In this document: one piece after another, positions 44,750 to 53,555 of the stretch | Layout: each line of letters starts with the position of its first letter | Numbering within the stretch: position 1 is the stretch's first letter | Origin: Metabacillus dongyingensis | Lineage (GTDB): Bacteria; Bacillota; Bacilli; Bacillales; Bacillaceae | NCBI RefSeq assembly: GCF_019933155.2 | Contig: NZ_CP082944.1 | Coordinates: 2,482,001-2,546,000 of the forward strand | Direction: 5' to 3' | DNA length: 64,000 nucleotides | The notes under the pieces: generated by a model | Databases searched by the model: none | What the model was told of the DNA's origin: nothing | The model's input: the letters and a program-made list of their open reading frames with translations, nothing else | Made by a program: the position numbers and the translations under genes

Positions 44750-44904
44750 ATCTCCCTCTCCCTATGGGAGCTCTTCAGTACTAATCTCTAATTATTCTGT
44801 AACCTGTTCCAATTAATACTTCTTTCCCTGTTTGATTCCGAGAAACAGACCCCATTTAACTTTTTTGTGTCCCTCCATTTGTTCAATATTTTCAATCGTA
44901 ATTC

Positions 44905-46215
44905 GATTTTTCTGTTCATTCACTCGTTTTGACGCATTTATTTCAGGCTAGAGACGATTTTTCTGCTCCAAACACAAGCTTTGACGCACTTTGTTCAGGG
45001 TGGAGATGATTTTTCTGTTCCAAACACATGCTTTGACGCACTTTGTTCAGGCCGAAGACGATTTTTCTGCTTCAAACACACGCTTTGACGCACTTTGTTT
45101 ATGCTGGAGGCGATTTTTCTGCTTCAAACACAAGCTTTGACGCACTTTGTTCAGGCTGGAGGCGATTTTTCTGCTTCAAACACACGCTTTAACGCACTTT
45201 GTTCAGGTTGGAGGCGATTTTTCTGTTCCAAACACACGCTTTGATGCATTTTGTTCAGGCAGGAGACGATTTTTCTGCTTCAAACACACGCTTTGACACA
45301 CTTTGTTCAGGCAGGAGACGATTTTTCTGTTCCAAACACAGGCTTTGACACACTTTGTTCAGGCAGGAGGCGATTTTTCTGTTCCAAACACATGCTTTGA
45401 CGCATTTTGTTCAGGCAGGAGACGATTTTTCTGCTCCAAACACAAGCTTTGACGCACTTTGTTCAGACTGGAGGCGATTTTTCTGCTCCAAACACACACT
45501 TTGTTCAGGCAGGAGACGATTTTTCTGCTCCAAACACAAGCTTTGACGCACTTTGTTCAGGCAGGAGACGATTTTTCTGCTTCAAACACACGCTTTGACG
45601 CACTTTGTTCAGGTTGGAGGCGATTTTTCTGCTCCAAACACACACTTTGTTCTGGCAGGAGACGATTTTTCTGCTTCAAACACACGCTTTGACACACTTT
45701 GTTCAGGCAGGAGACGATTTTTCTGTTCCAAACACAGGCTTTGACACACTTTGTTCAGGCAGGAGGCGATTTTTCTGTTCCAAACACATGCTTTGAAGCA
45801 TTTTGTTCAGGCAGGAGACGATTTTTCTGCTCCAAACACACGCTTTGACGCACTTTGTTCAGACTGGAGGCGATTTTTCTGCTCCAAACACACACTTTGT
45901 TCAGGCAGGAGACGATTTTTCTGCTCCAAACACAAGCTTTGACGCACTTTGTTCAGGCAGGAGACGATTTTTCTGCTCCAAACACATGCTTTGACGCACT
46001 TTGTTCAGGTTGGAGGCGATTTTTCTGCTCCAAACACACACTTTGTTCAGGCAGGAGACGATTTTTCTGCTCCAAACACATGCTTTGACACACTTTGGTT
46101 CAGGCAGGAGACGATTTTTCTGCTCCAAACGCACGCTTTGACGCACTTTGTTCAGGCTGGAGACGATTTTTCTGCTCCATACATTCGCTTTGAGGCATTT
46201 TTTTCAGGATGAAGA
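44905..46215. repeat. Tandem 52-bp minisatellite, 26 units
   Basis: The motif GATTTTTCTG recurs at 44905, 44956, 45008, 45060 and so on to 46165, at 52-base steps. The consensus is TTTGACGCACTTTGTTCAGG, CAGGAGACGATTTTTCTGCT, CCAAACACACGC. Four units (starting 45476, 45622, 45872 and 46018) are 42 bases long and lack the same ten bases. The block from about 45300 to 45695 is duplicated as 45696-46091 (396 bases: six 52-base plus two 42-base units). The edges are degenerate. It lies between convergent genes and does not encode a plausible protein: 52 is not a multiple of three and stops recur. Confidence 0.95.
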
Positions 46216-46714
46216 TTCATGCAATGGCATCTCCTGTAAAGACAGACCGGATACATTCACTGGTCATCCCCCTTGAAATGTAATTTAAATTCCCCCTATC
46301 TTCGTTCCAATACTTACAGTAATTAAACCATCCATCATCAGCCTTTTCTTTTTATCATGCTCCAAATGATATCTGCTTTTATCCCCCGACAACTCAGCAA
46401 ATTGCAGCGTTTCTAGGGGTGGCGTCAGGAAAATGCAAATTTACAACGTTAAGGAAATTCCTATATAAAAAGTCCAATTTCTCAATATTAAATTGAAAAG
46501 TTGGACTGTTTCATTACTCCAGAAAAGCGCCCGTTTCTTTGTGATTACTTATGTTTTATTACGAAGAAAATCCCCACCACTTCAAAATATTGATTTAAAC
46601 ATAGAAGGCTATATTAGTATACATTTTACTTAAAAAACAAACCGTATTTTAATCCTTACAGGAGAATAAAAAATAGACTTTGAAAATGTATTCCTCTAAT
46701 AAAAGAATACTAAT
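46216..46714. other. Non-coding spacer containing dispersed repeat copy A
   Basis: No ORF is supportable. At 46424-46545 a copy of a dispersed element (GTCAGGAAAATG, TTACAACGTTAA, a hairpin, then CGCCCGTTT) is present; see copy B at 56493. Confidence 0.5.
46424..46545 (+). repeat. Dispersed intergenic hairpin repeat, copy A
   Basis: It shares with copy B the ordered blocks GTCAGGAAAATG, TTACAACGTTAA, AAAAAGTC followed by ATTTCTCA, and a closing CGCCCGTTT. The central hairpin at 46471-46507 (AGTCCAATTTCTC against its complement ending GTTGGACT) is conserved in structure while its bases differ. Confidence 0.6.
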
Positions 46715-47325
46715 TTAATTTAATATAATTCTTTTTCTGATAAATAAAACAACAAACACCATAAATAGTAACGCCAACACTACATATGCCACATTGGAGT
46801 ATACATCCATATAACCTACAATAGTTTCCCATGATCCCCCAACTGCAGCACCTATATTAACAAGAACAACATTCCAAATTATCGTTCCTAACGTTGTTAA
46901 TACCAGAAATATTCCAAAATTCATATGTGCCATTCCAGCTGGTAAGGAGATTAAACTTCTAATTAAAGGGATAAAGCGACAGAAGAATACTGTCCACACC
47001 CCATACTTAGAAAACCAATTATTTGCTTATGAATATCTCCTTTTGATAGTCTAAGAATATGCCCCCACTTCTCAACAATTTTTTCTATTCTGTTTATATC
47101 AATAAGTAACCCGATGCCGTATAGAACGATGGCACCAGCCACTGATCCAATTGTGGAAGCCACAACCACCCCGAAAACATTTAAGTTTGTATGGGTAGTC
47201 ATATATCCTCCAAATGTTAAGATGACCTCTGACGGAATCGGTGGAAATAGATTCTCTAACGTAATTAATAAGAAAATACCTATATATCCAAATTGCTCCA
47301 TTATACTTGTAATCCAGCTTTCCAT
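46715..47325 (-). pseudogene. DedA-family membrane protein, frameshifted
   Basis: The N-terminal frame (to about 47025) has FGYIGIFLLITLENLFPPIPSE and GSVAGAIVLYGIG; the C-terminal frame has WTVFFCRFIPLIRSLISLPAG (the DedA FxRxxPxxR motif) and NVVLVNIGAAVGGSWETI. They join if one base is added in GCAAATAATTGG near 47022, giving a normal 200-residue DedA. AAGGAG precedes the ATG. DedA proteins move lipids or support membrane homeostasis. It follows the PadR-linked membrane gene by 36 bases. The lesion could also be a sequencing error. Confidence 0.8.
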
Positions 47326-47361
47326 TTCATATTCTCCTTCTATTAATTATTATAAATTGTA

Positions 47362-48000
47362 TTAAAATAACTCTTTAAACTTCCGATAAATGACCGCATC
47401 GATAATCTTATACAAGAAAAACATTCCAAAAAGTCCAATAGCATATGCAATAAAAATACTTTCTATCGTGAGTGTAATTAATGGATAAGGAAATAGCGTA
47501 AGCTCAAATATCCAGACTAAAATAGAAGCAATAACTGAAAGAAAAGTCCAACCAATTAAATAATAATGAGCATGCAAATTGAAGAACATCGTATTTTTTG
47601 ATAGTGATAAAAATTCTTTGACCTTGAATTGATTGATTGCTTCTCTCATAGCATCTGCCTCGGTGTTGCCTTGCTTCATCAAATCTTGGACATAATCTTC
47701 TAGATAAGTTCGTAATTCCAGTTTGTCCTCTTCACTCATGACTAATTGATTTACATACACCTGCAGGTCATCTTGTTTCTTGTACATATTGTTCATTCGA
47801 ATATGACTAATATAATTTAGCACGCCCCACAGAACGGCAATCGCAAACGAAATCCAATAACCAGCATGTACCCAAAGTGGATCATTTGAATACATTCGAT
47901 CCAAGTAATTCGTTATGCAAAAAAAGATCGCTGAAAGTGATAGTATCCAGCTATATTTAATATCTCCGAGACTAAAAATTTTCTTTTTTTGCTGACTCAT
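47362..48000 (-). CDS. Membrane protein with HAAS-like domain (PadR partner)
   Basis: A 212-residue protein with two N-terminal helices, a cytoplasmic segment YLEDYVQDLMKQGNTEADAM then REAINQFKV (the HAAS/permease-prefix type domain often encoded beside PadR), and three C-terminal helices. It lies 13 bases after the padR stop. Such pairs often act as regulator and membrane target. Its exact role is unknown. Confidence 0.7.
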   Translation of the reverse strand: MSQQKKKIFSLGDIKYSWILSLSAIFFCITNYLDRMYSNDPLWVHAGYWISFAIAVLWGVLNYISHIRMNNMYKKQDDLQVYVNQLVMSEEDKLELRTYLEDYVQDLMKQGNTEADAMREAINQFKVKEFLSLSKNTMFFNLHAHYYLIGWTFLSVIASILVWIFELTLFPYPLITLTIESIFIAYAIGLFGMFFLYKIIDAVIYRKFKELF

Positions 48001-48013
48001 GATTTGCCCTCCC

Positions 48014-48334
48014 TTAAATAAACCGTTTCACCATTTCCATCACTTTTTTCCAATCACTTATAAGATGATCTAATAATTGAACACCCTCATCTGTAATCGC
48101 ATAGTATTTGCGCCTACCTCCATGACTTTCCTTTCCCCATGAAGATGCGACTGCTCCCTGCTTTTCTAACCTTTTGAGCGACAAATAGAGTGTGGCTTCT
48201 TGAATTTCATATTCTCCGACTGTTTTATCCTTTATTGTCTTTGAAATCTCATAGCCATAGCTCTCTTTTTCCTTCACGACAGAAAGAATCAGCAGATCGA
48301 TATTTCCTTTTAACAATTCTTTGTTCAATCCCAT
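48014..48334 (-). CDS. PadR-family transcriptional regulator
   Basis: A 106-residue winged-helix protein of the short PadR type: LLKGNIDLLILSVVKEKESY, GYEISKTI, EIQEATLYLSLKRLEKQGAV and GGRRKYYAITDEG. GGGAG precedes the ATG. It is first in a probable three-gene unit with the HAAS-like protein and DedA. Confidence 0.88.
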   Translation of the reverse strand: MGLNKELLKGNIDLLILSVVKEKESYGYEISKTIKDKTVGEYEIQEATLYLSLKRLEKQGAVASSWGKESHGGRRKYYAITDEGVQLLDHLISDWKKVMEMVKRFI

Positions 48335-48375
48335 ACACTCCCAACCAACTACTTAATATTATTTTATGTAAATTA

Positions 48376-48402
48376 AAAACCAGCAAGAAAATGCTGGTTT
48401 TA
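48376..48402 (-). terminator. Hairpin upstream of padR
   Basis: AAAACCAGCA and TGCTGGTTTTT pair around TTTTCT on the minus strand with a T-rich tail, 40 bases before the padR ATG. It may be a second terminator after the cdsA-like gene or an attenuator. Confidence 0.6.
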
Positions 48403-48501
48403 GTCACTAGAATAATCTTTATTATTACCTATTTTCTTTTTTTACCAATTTGGCCCTATAATGGAATAAAGAAGGACTATTACCATGTCAAGATCAAAAA
48501 A

Positions 48502-48526
48502 AAGATATACGGTAACCGTATATCTT
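48502..48526 (-). terminator. Terminator of the cdsA-like gene
   Basis: AAGATATACGG and CCGTATATCTT pair around TTA, followed by a T8 run on the minus strand. The stem overlaps the cdsA stop codon. Confidence 0.85.
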
Positions 48527-49310
48527 AAATTAACCCAATTAATTTTAATCCGATGAAGACAAAGATCCAGCTGTCCAGCCTGTCCAAAATTCCGCCATGT
48601 CCAGGAAGCAGCTTGCCCGAATCTTTTACTTTGAAGTGGCGTTTTAAAGCTGATTCTACCAGGTCCCCCACTTGACCGGCAATAGAAACGACCAAAATGA
48701 GTAGAACCGTTTCACCGTAATTGTCAAATGGCTGAAAACTCATTTGCATAATAAGGCCAATAATAAGAGCAATGATGATGCCCCCGATTGAACCTTCAAT
48801 CGTCTTATTCGGGCTTACCTTTTCAGCAAGCTTCGTTTTACCAAACTTTCTGCCGACAAAATAGGCTCCTGAATCAGTTGCCCAAATTGAGATTAAAACA
48901 GCTAACGTCCAGATAAGTCCTTCATCAATTCTTGCTTCTGCCAAAAACACAAAGCCAAATCCGATGTACAGAACACCGATCAGCAGTGTCCCAGCCTTTT
49001 CGATCGAATATTCAATATTAAAGACAGTGGATGTCAGGAAAAACAAAACGAGTGCCAGCAGCACTTTAATTTGGATAATCTCAAATGTTACATTCAAAAA
49101 CGGAAGCAGCGGGAGAAATAACAGGACGATTCCTGCAAGACCTACAAAATATTTCGTCCCATATTTCCGTATTTTTATGATGGTAGTCAATTCATGAAAG
49201 GCAATTATGGCCAGTACCATTGCTAAATAAGTAAACCAGAATGCTCCAATGTAAAATGGAATCATGAATAAAATCAAGATAATAATGCCGGTGATGACGC
49301 GTTCTTTCAT
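48525..49310 (-). CDS. cdsA: Phosphatidate cytidylyltransferase
   Basis: It makes CDP-diacylglycerol from phosphatidate and CTP for phospholipid synthesis. The 261 residues hold about eight helices. The CDP-DAG signature is clear: ESALKRHFKVKDSGKLLPGH then GGILDRLDSW near the end, with SPNKTIEGSIGG before it. It stands alone, whereas the usual cdsA sits between ispU and dxr, so this may be an extra copy. It has its own terminator. Confidence 0.9.
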   Translation of the reverse strand: MKERVITGIIILILFMIPFYIGAFWFTYLAMVLAIIAFHELTTIIKIRKYGTKYFVGLAGIVLLFLPLLPFLNVTFEIIQIKVLLALVLFFLTSTVFNIEYSIEKAGTLLIGVLYIGFGFVFLAEARIDEGLIWTLAVLISIWATDSGAYFVGRKFGKTKLAEKVSPNKTIEGSIGGIIIALIIGLIMQMSFQPFDNYGETVLLILVVSIAGQVGDLVESALKRHFKVKDSGKLLPGHGGILDRLDSWIFVFIGLKLIGLI

Positions 49311-49427
49311 TTGTTACACTTCCTTATCTTTTTTTCCATTAGAATTGATTGTACTATAAAGATAAGAAAAACGAAAAACAAATCTGTATTTTTATATAGA
49401 TGTTTCCTCAATTCCTATTAATATCCA

Positions 49428-49463
49428 TCAAAAAAGACCAAATACACAAATGCACTTGGTCTT
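49428..49463 (-). terminator. Terminator after the DUF1292 gene
   Basis: AAGACCAA and TTGGTCTT pair around a 14-base loop with TTTTTTGATGG following on the minus strand. Confidence 0.7.
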
Positions 49464-49475
49464 AGTATATGTAAA

Positions 49476-49751
49476 TCAGTTTTCTTCTTCTTCATCCATC
49501 AATTCGTCAAATGCAGCAGATACTTTATCAAACTCATCGTCGCTCTCGATTGCAGTAAAATCTCCTTCTTCGTCTACTCGAAGGAAATAGATATCAATGT
49601 CTTCGTCAGTTTCCTGCTGGATTTCTTCTACAAACCCGACTGCAACATATTCTGTGCCTTCAACTGTTAATACCCCAAGAACTTCTACTTCCTGCTCCTG
49701 ATCGTTCTCATCGCTGATTGTGAAAATCTCGCCTACTTCAATTTTATCCAT
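49476..49751 (-). CDS. DUF1292-family protein
   Basis: A 91-residue, very acidic cytosolic protein: EVGEIFTISDENDQEQEVEV, YVAVGFVEE, DIDIYFLRVDEEGDFTAIES and a Glu/Asp tail. It matches DUF1292 proteins such as YrzB in fold and composition, function unknown. ATG 49751 follows AAAGGAG at eight bases; the longer frame has no site. Confidence 0.8.
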   Translation of the reverse strand: MDKIEVGEIFTISDENDQEQEVEVLGVLTVEGTEYVAVGFVEEIQQETDEDIDIYFLRVDEEGDFTAIESDDEFDKVSAAFDELMDEEEEN

Positions 49752-49885
49752 CGTAAAATCTCCTTTCATTAGTTGAAATTCGGATGAATTCTTTGCTTTA
49801 GTTATTTTCCCTAACTCAAGTAATATAATCCTCTTTTTGAACCCAATTTATTATAACACTTTGAAAAGAAATTACCTATTAATCG

Positions 49886-50236
49886 TTAAGCAGCCGCGGA
49901 TTCATTTACTAAGTTATTTTTCTTTTCTTTAAACACAAGTAAAAAGTAGAGAGCCCCACTAAAATAGATTATGCCAGTAATCAAAAAAACATAGGAGTAG
50001 CCCCAATAAGATCCATACTTTGCAACAATGAAAGTTGAAAGCGGGCCCATCGTTGCCCAGCCGAATGAAAAGGCCTTCTGGCTTAATGAATTGGCAATGC
50101 CCTTCATTTCATAAGACCTCTGTTCATCATTAAAGACATTTGGATGGGGTTTCCGGCATTCGCTAATTCCTGCAAATACATGCTCATTAAAGTATTTCGC
50201 CTCACTAAATTAATAAGGCATCTTATAAAATTAACA
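49886..50236 (-). pseudogene. MFS transporter C-terminal fragment, frameshifted
   Basis: The end (from 50107) reads MKGIANSLSQKAFSFGWATM and then two membrane helices. Upstream in another frame lies LVRRNTLMSMYLQELANAGN and then PIQMSLMMNRGLMK, which should run straight into it; the frame changes at GAAATGAAGG near 50105. Only about the last 110 residues of a normal 400-residue transporter remain. Confidence 0.65.
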
Positions 50237-50258
50237 TACAATTTTTTTCATTCGCTGC

Positions 50259-50287
50259 AAAAAAAGAGCATCCGGCAGCGCCAGATG
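50259..50287 (-). terminator. Hairpin with T7 tail in a gene-free stretch
   Basis: CATCTGGC and GCCGGATG pair around GCT and are followed by CTCTTTTTTT on the minus strand. No convincing gene precedes it. Confidence 0.45.
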
Positions 50288-50401
50288 AGGATTCTTCGTG
50301 TTTGTATTCAGAGTACATCAGAATAATGAGCAAAATTCCCAAAAGCAATCACTACTATATTTTCAAATATCTAATGTTCAACGCACGTAAAAATACAAAT
50401 T

Positions 50402-50433
50402 AAAAAGCGGTGACAGCATAGTCACCGCTTCTT
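50402..50433 (-). terminator. Terminator of the GIY-YIG gene
   Basis: A perfect ten-base stem, AAGCGGTGAC with GTCACCGCTT, has a six-base loop and T-rich tail. Confidence 0.85.
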
Positions 50434-50442
50434 GCATGTTAT

Positions 50443-50817
50443 TTATTTATAGAAAACTTTATCTACATTATATTTAGCCTGAAGCTCATTAATAATGTAA
50501 GTCTCGTAAATTTCACGATCCACAGCATTGTCTACGATGCAAACAGCAATTTCATGTACTTCATCACGATTATTTTTGATTGGAGATACGGTATCTTCAA
50601 AATGTTTTTTGATTCTCTGTCTAAGTTTGCGTGCTTTTCCTACAAACAACAGCTCATCATTGATATTGTAAAACATAAAAATTCCGCCTTTATCGCGGGG
50701 AATTCTGTTGTAATCAGTAAAACCGTATTCGCTGCTTAATGGAGCCTCAACAGGCTGACCTTTGACCGGATTTCTAGTCAAAACAACATCTGCTCTAGGT
50801 ATTTCAATTTTGATCAT
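50443..50817 (-). CDS. GIY-YIG-domain protein
   Basis: A 124-residue protein with the GIY-YIG nuclease fold: GGIFMFYNINDELLFVGKAR then KLRQRIKKHF is the two-strand motif with its conserved Gly, Tyr-like and Arg positions, and YETYIINELQAKYNVD carries the usual Glu/Asn end. GGAAGTGA precedes the ATG. It could act on DNA or be a non-catalytic relative, because the second motif reads LFVGKA instead of xYIGKA. Confidence 0.75.
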   Translation of the reverse strand: MIKIEIPRADVVLTRNPVKGQPVEAPLSSEYGFTDYNRIPRDKGGIFMFYNINDELLFVGKARKLRQRIKKHFEDTVSPIKNNRDEVHEIAVCIVDNAVDREIYETYIINELQAKYNVDKVFYK

Positions 50818-50933
50818 TAAGATTCACTTCCTATTTTATGTGACTTGTTCTTATCTATTTCGAGTAAAAATGAACTTAAGTATTATCTCATATGTATATC
50901 GGAAAATACCACCAAATCTTATAAAAAGACTAT

Positions 50934-51251
50934 TCAATATATTAACTTGTTTTCGGCTATAAGGTACACATGATTTTGTTTTTCTGCGAAAACGGCTGAT
51001 TGCCCGGTCTTGAGAGAGTCATAAACAAATGCTGAAACTGACAAAAGCGTTCCTGTTGAAAGCTTAATGTGATAAACCTGCTGTGACATGACATTTATTC
51101 CTGATTCTGCGATGTCTGTTGTCTGATATTTTTTCACAACATCTCCTTGATATGTTGTAACTGTCAGTTCACTTTTAACAAAGCTTGACCAGGCATAATA
51201 GAGTAAAAACGCTGATATGAATAGAATGATTGTTCCTATTGGCCGTTTCAA
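50934..51251 (-). CDS. Hypothetical membrane-anchored protein
   Basis: About 105 residues: an N-terminal helix (IGTIILFISAFLLYYAWSSF) followed by an extracellular beta-rich domain (ELTVTTYQGDVVKKYQTTD, VYHIKLSTGTLLSVSAFVYD). TTG 51251 is chosen since AGAGGTG lies six bases upstream. No family recognised. Confidence 0.55.
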   Translation of the reverse strand: MKRPIGTIILFISAFLLYYAWSSFVKSELTVTTYQGDVVKKYQTTDIAESGINVMSQQVYHIKLSTGTLLSVSAFVYDSLKTGQSAVFAEKQNHVYLIAENKLIY

Positions 51252-51298
51252 TGAAATCACCTCTGTTTAGTTATATCCAATTTCAAAAACGGCATAAT

Positions 51299-51328
51299 AA
51301 AAAGCTGCAATTTATTCCGCAGCTTTTT
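51299..51328. terminator. Terminator overlapping the end of the cysteine dioxygenase gene
   Basis: AAAGCTGC and GCAGCTTT pair, with the CDO stop codon in the loop, and A/T runs on both sides. Confidence 0.7.
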
Positions 51329-51875
51329 TCAATTTTATTTCTTTTACTTTTTGATGTATTTCATCAGGCCACCATGCCCCGCAATCATCAGAAACTACGC
51401 ATGCTGCACATTTTTCGAGATCATACACCTTCATTCCTGTTATTGGCGGAGAATAGAGATGAAGCGTCACCAGATTTGTGCCTTCAGACTCCCCCATTTT
51501 ATGCACCCCTCCTTTTGGTGCAAAAAAGCTCCTTCCTTTCTCCTTTTTTTCAGTAAATAATTCAGAAGGCAGATGATTTTCTTTCACTTCATAAACAGTG
51601 TTTTCAGAAACTCCGTTTATGACTTGAATCCAACCATGCGACTTCCCGTGATCATGTGGTGCACAATCCAGTTCAGACCAGTTCATCACAAGTAATTCGA
51701 GTGTTTCATTTTTATAAAGAAGCTTTCGGTAGTATGGTCTATTCCGTTCTTTTTTTAAGAAGGGCTTCAATTCTTCAATCTGTATGTTCAGACTTTTTAA
51801 AGCTTCCAATAATTCCATTTTCGATGCTGAATGAACATTTCCAAGAATGGTTTGCAGCCTTTCAGAAAGCTCCAA
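51312..51875 (-). CDS. cdoA: Cysteine dioxygenase
   Basis: A 187-residue iron(II) cupin enzyme that oxidises L-cysteine to cysteine sulfinate. Metal ligands: two His in CAPHDHGKSHGW near 92-97 and the third in GGVHKMG near 123-126, with HLYSPPI downstream as in CDO. The C-terminal CAACVVSDDCGAWW adds an unusual Cys cluster. It is monocistronic on this strand. Confidence 0.86.
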   Translation of the reverse strand: MELSERLQTILGNVHSASKMELLEALKSLNIQIEELKPFLKKERNRPYYRKLLYKNETLELLVMNWSELDCAPHDHGKSHGWIQVINGVSENTVYEVKENHLPSELFTEKKEKGRSFFAPKGGVHKMGESEGTNLVTLHLYSPPITGMKVYDLEKCAACVVSDDCGAWWPDEIHQKVKEIKLKKAAE

Positions 51876-52127
51876 TTCTTAAACCTCCTCGCAAGTTCGA
51901 GTATCACTTTAAACAATATGATTAGATATCTCATCCATATGAAAAAAATTTTTCTTTTGTCTATATTCACTTTGTCACTACTTTCTTTCTAGGTGAATAA
52001 CCTAAATGGCAGAGAAAGGAATTATGATGAACAAATATCGAAGCATCTTTCTTCTTCTATTCATTACAAGGAAAAAATCCTGTGCTATGATAGGTATGAA
52101 ATCGATACATAGTAAGGAGTTTTTCAT

Positions 52128-52433
52128 ATGAATTCAAAAGAAACACAAGAACAAATTATCCGCAATTATCAGCGGGACGAGCAAATGATGATTCTTGTCT
52201 TTGCGCAGTGGTGCATTAATCATGATTTTGATCCTGCAGAACTTTATTTACGCGCATATCCTAACCAGGCTGAAAATCACGAATTAAAGCAAGCGATTGA
52301 ATTAACTGTGTCCAAAGAGGAAGCTGGCGAAATTTCAAACGATACCCTTCTTGGCGTACTATCCCTGTTTGGAAATGACGATCTTGCGTTTGTAGTAACG
52401 GAGGAGATTGCTAAATTGAAAAATAAATCATGA
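52128..52433 (+). CDS. Hypothetical cytosolic protein, 101 residues
   Basis: A helical acidic protein: EQIIRNYQRDEQMMILVFAQ, WCINHDFDPAELYLRAYPNQ and ISNDTLLGVLSLFGNDDLAF. It lacks membrane segments or a known motif. AAGGAG at eight bases supports the ATG. It ends in a bidirectional hairpin. The pattern is conserved-looking, but I cannot name the family. Confidence 0.65.
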   Translation: MNSKETQEQIIRNYQRDEQMMILVFAQWCINHDFDPAELYLRAYPNQAENHELKQAIELTVSKEEAGEISNDTLLGVLSLFGNDDLAFVVTEEIAKLKNKS

Positions 52434-52460
52434 AAAAACCAACAATTAAGTTGGTTTTTT
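52434..52460. terminator. Bidirectional terminator
   Basis: AAAAAACCAAC and GTTGGTTTTTT pair around AATTAA between two convergent genes. Confidence 0.85.
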
Positions 52461-52464
52461 AGAA

Positions 52465-53244
52465 TCAAAGGTTTGAAAGGTCCTTTTTCTTATGAGGTTT
52501 TGTAATGGTATATTCTTTAATAGATCCACTCTTTGAAAAAAGATTGAATATATACTCTTTCGTCACCTTGAAATTCTCTTCAACTTTTTCAGCGATATAA
52601 GATACTCTCTCATAGATAACTGATTTTAAGTGATCTATATCTCTTGAAATTTTCTCGGTCAAAGCTTCTTGATGACTGATCCTCTCGATTACACTCTGAT
52701 GAAACACTTCTTGCAGTTCCAGCCTGTCTTTAATCTGTTCTTTAAGTACAGCATGTGAATCCAGCTGGTCTATTATTTTTTCCTGCAGACTCTCGTACGT
52801 TTTAAATCTCCCTGAAAGTTCTTTTATGGACTGATCCTGGAAAGTGAGCTGATCAATAATTGCCTGGCTTATATGACCTTCACTTAATAACTTAATCATC
52901 AATTCTTTGTTTGATTTTTCAAGATTTTCTAATCGTTCACTCATTATTCTTGATGCAGACTGCTGTGTTTCTATATTTGACAGCAGCGGTGATGTCGCAG
53001 CTTCCTGTTTTTCTAATTGCCTGTAAACAGCATGAAAGTGTTGGGCTTGCTCTGATCTAGATTCATGCAGCAAGCTGTTTAAGGTATCTGCTGCATGTGA
53101 TAGCCCGGTATTTACATGCTGCTGGTGTTTCAAAAATTCTTGCATATAATTTACACGGAAAAATTCCTGGTTTGAAGTACTCGCTTTTGCAGGAATCGTT
53201 AAATAAGCCTTTGATTGACCTTTATGGCTGTCATTTTTGGACAC
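52465..53244 (-). CDS. Coiled-coil protein, 259 residues
   Basis: After a basic, Ser/Lys-rich start (SKNDSHKGQSKAYLTIPAKA), residues 30-235 are almost entirely amphipathic helix with repeating hydrophobic/charged periods (for example IIDQLDSHAVLKEQIKDRL, VIERISHQEALTEKISRDI). The end is basic (KPHKKKDLSNL). It is probably a structural or spore-surface protein. The start is GTG with AAAGGAGG at six bases. No family named. Confidence 0.65.
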   Translation of the reverse strand: MSKNDSHKGQSKAYLTIPAKASTSNQEFFRVNYMQEFLKHQQHVNTGLSHAADTLNSLLHESRSEQAQHFHAVYRQLEKQEAATSPLLSNIETQQSASRIMSERLENLEKSNKELMIKLLSEGHISQAIIDQLTFQDQSIKELSGRFKTYESLQEKIIDQLDSHAVLKEQIKDRLELQEVFHQSVIERISHQEALTEKISRDIDHLKSVIYERVSYIAEKVEENFKVTKEYIFNLFSKSGSIKEYTITKPHKKKDLSNL

Positions 53245-53555
53245 GCTTTTCCTCCTTTCTTTCTAATTCATTCTTTATAGTCTATGTGGGTGTCTTTGAC
53301 CGTGTGACCCGCATCTATTTGAGCTCCGTTTAAAAGGAAAAAATGAAATAATGGTAAACAGAAAATAATAAGAAATCGAGGAATAAAGGAGAAGTTCTTA
53401 GTTCGGATAAATACCAAGAAATGATTTTTCATTAAGGCTCTTTTCGTAAACTTTGTTGCTTTTGAATAATACAAGAAAATTAAACGGTTTTTTATTACTA
53501 TTGTATAATAGGTAAAGAGAGAGAAATTTTTGTTATTTTACAAGGGGTTGTTCGG
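53245..53555. other. Spacer between divergent genes
   Basis: About 310 AT-rich bases with no supportable ORF. TTGTATAATAGG near 53502-53513 looks like a -10 region for the plus-strand membrane gene. Confidence 0.4.

Noticed and set aside
45355..46212. Several open frames of 60-87 codons within the repeat array
   Set aside because: They are the same repeat read in shifting frames (52 is not divisible by three) and lack ribosome-binding sites.
44905..46215. Possible CRISPR array
   Set aside because: The 52-bp units are contiguous with no unique spacers, lengths of 42 and 52 bp alternate, and no cas genes are near.
50223..50318. 31-codon minus-strand ORF (MYSEYKHEESSSGAAGCSFF and on)
   Set aside because: No ribosome-binding site, and a U-tailed hairpin lies inside it.
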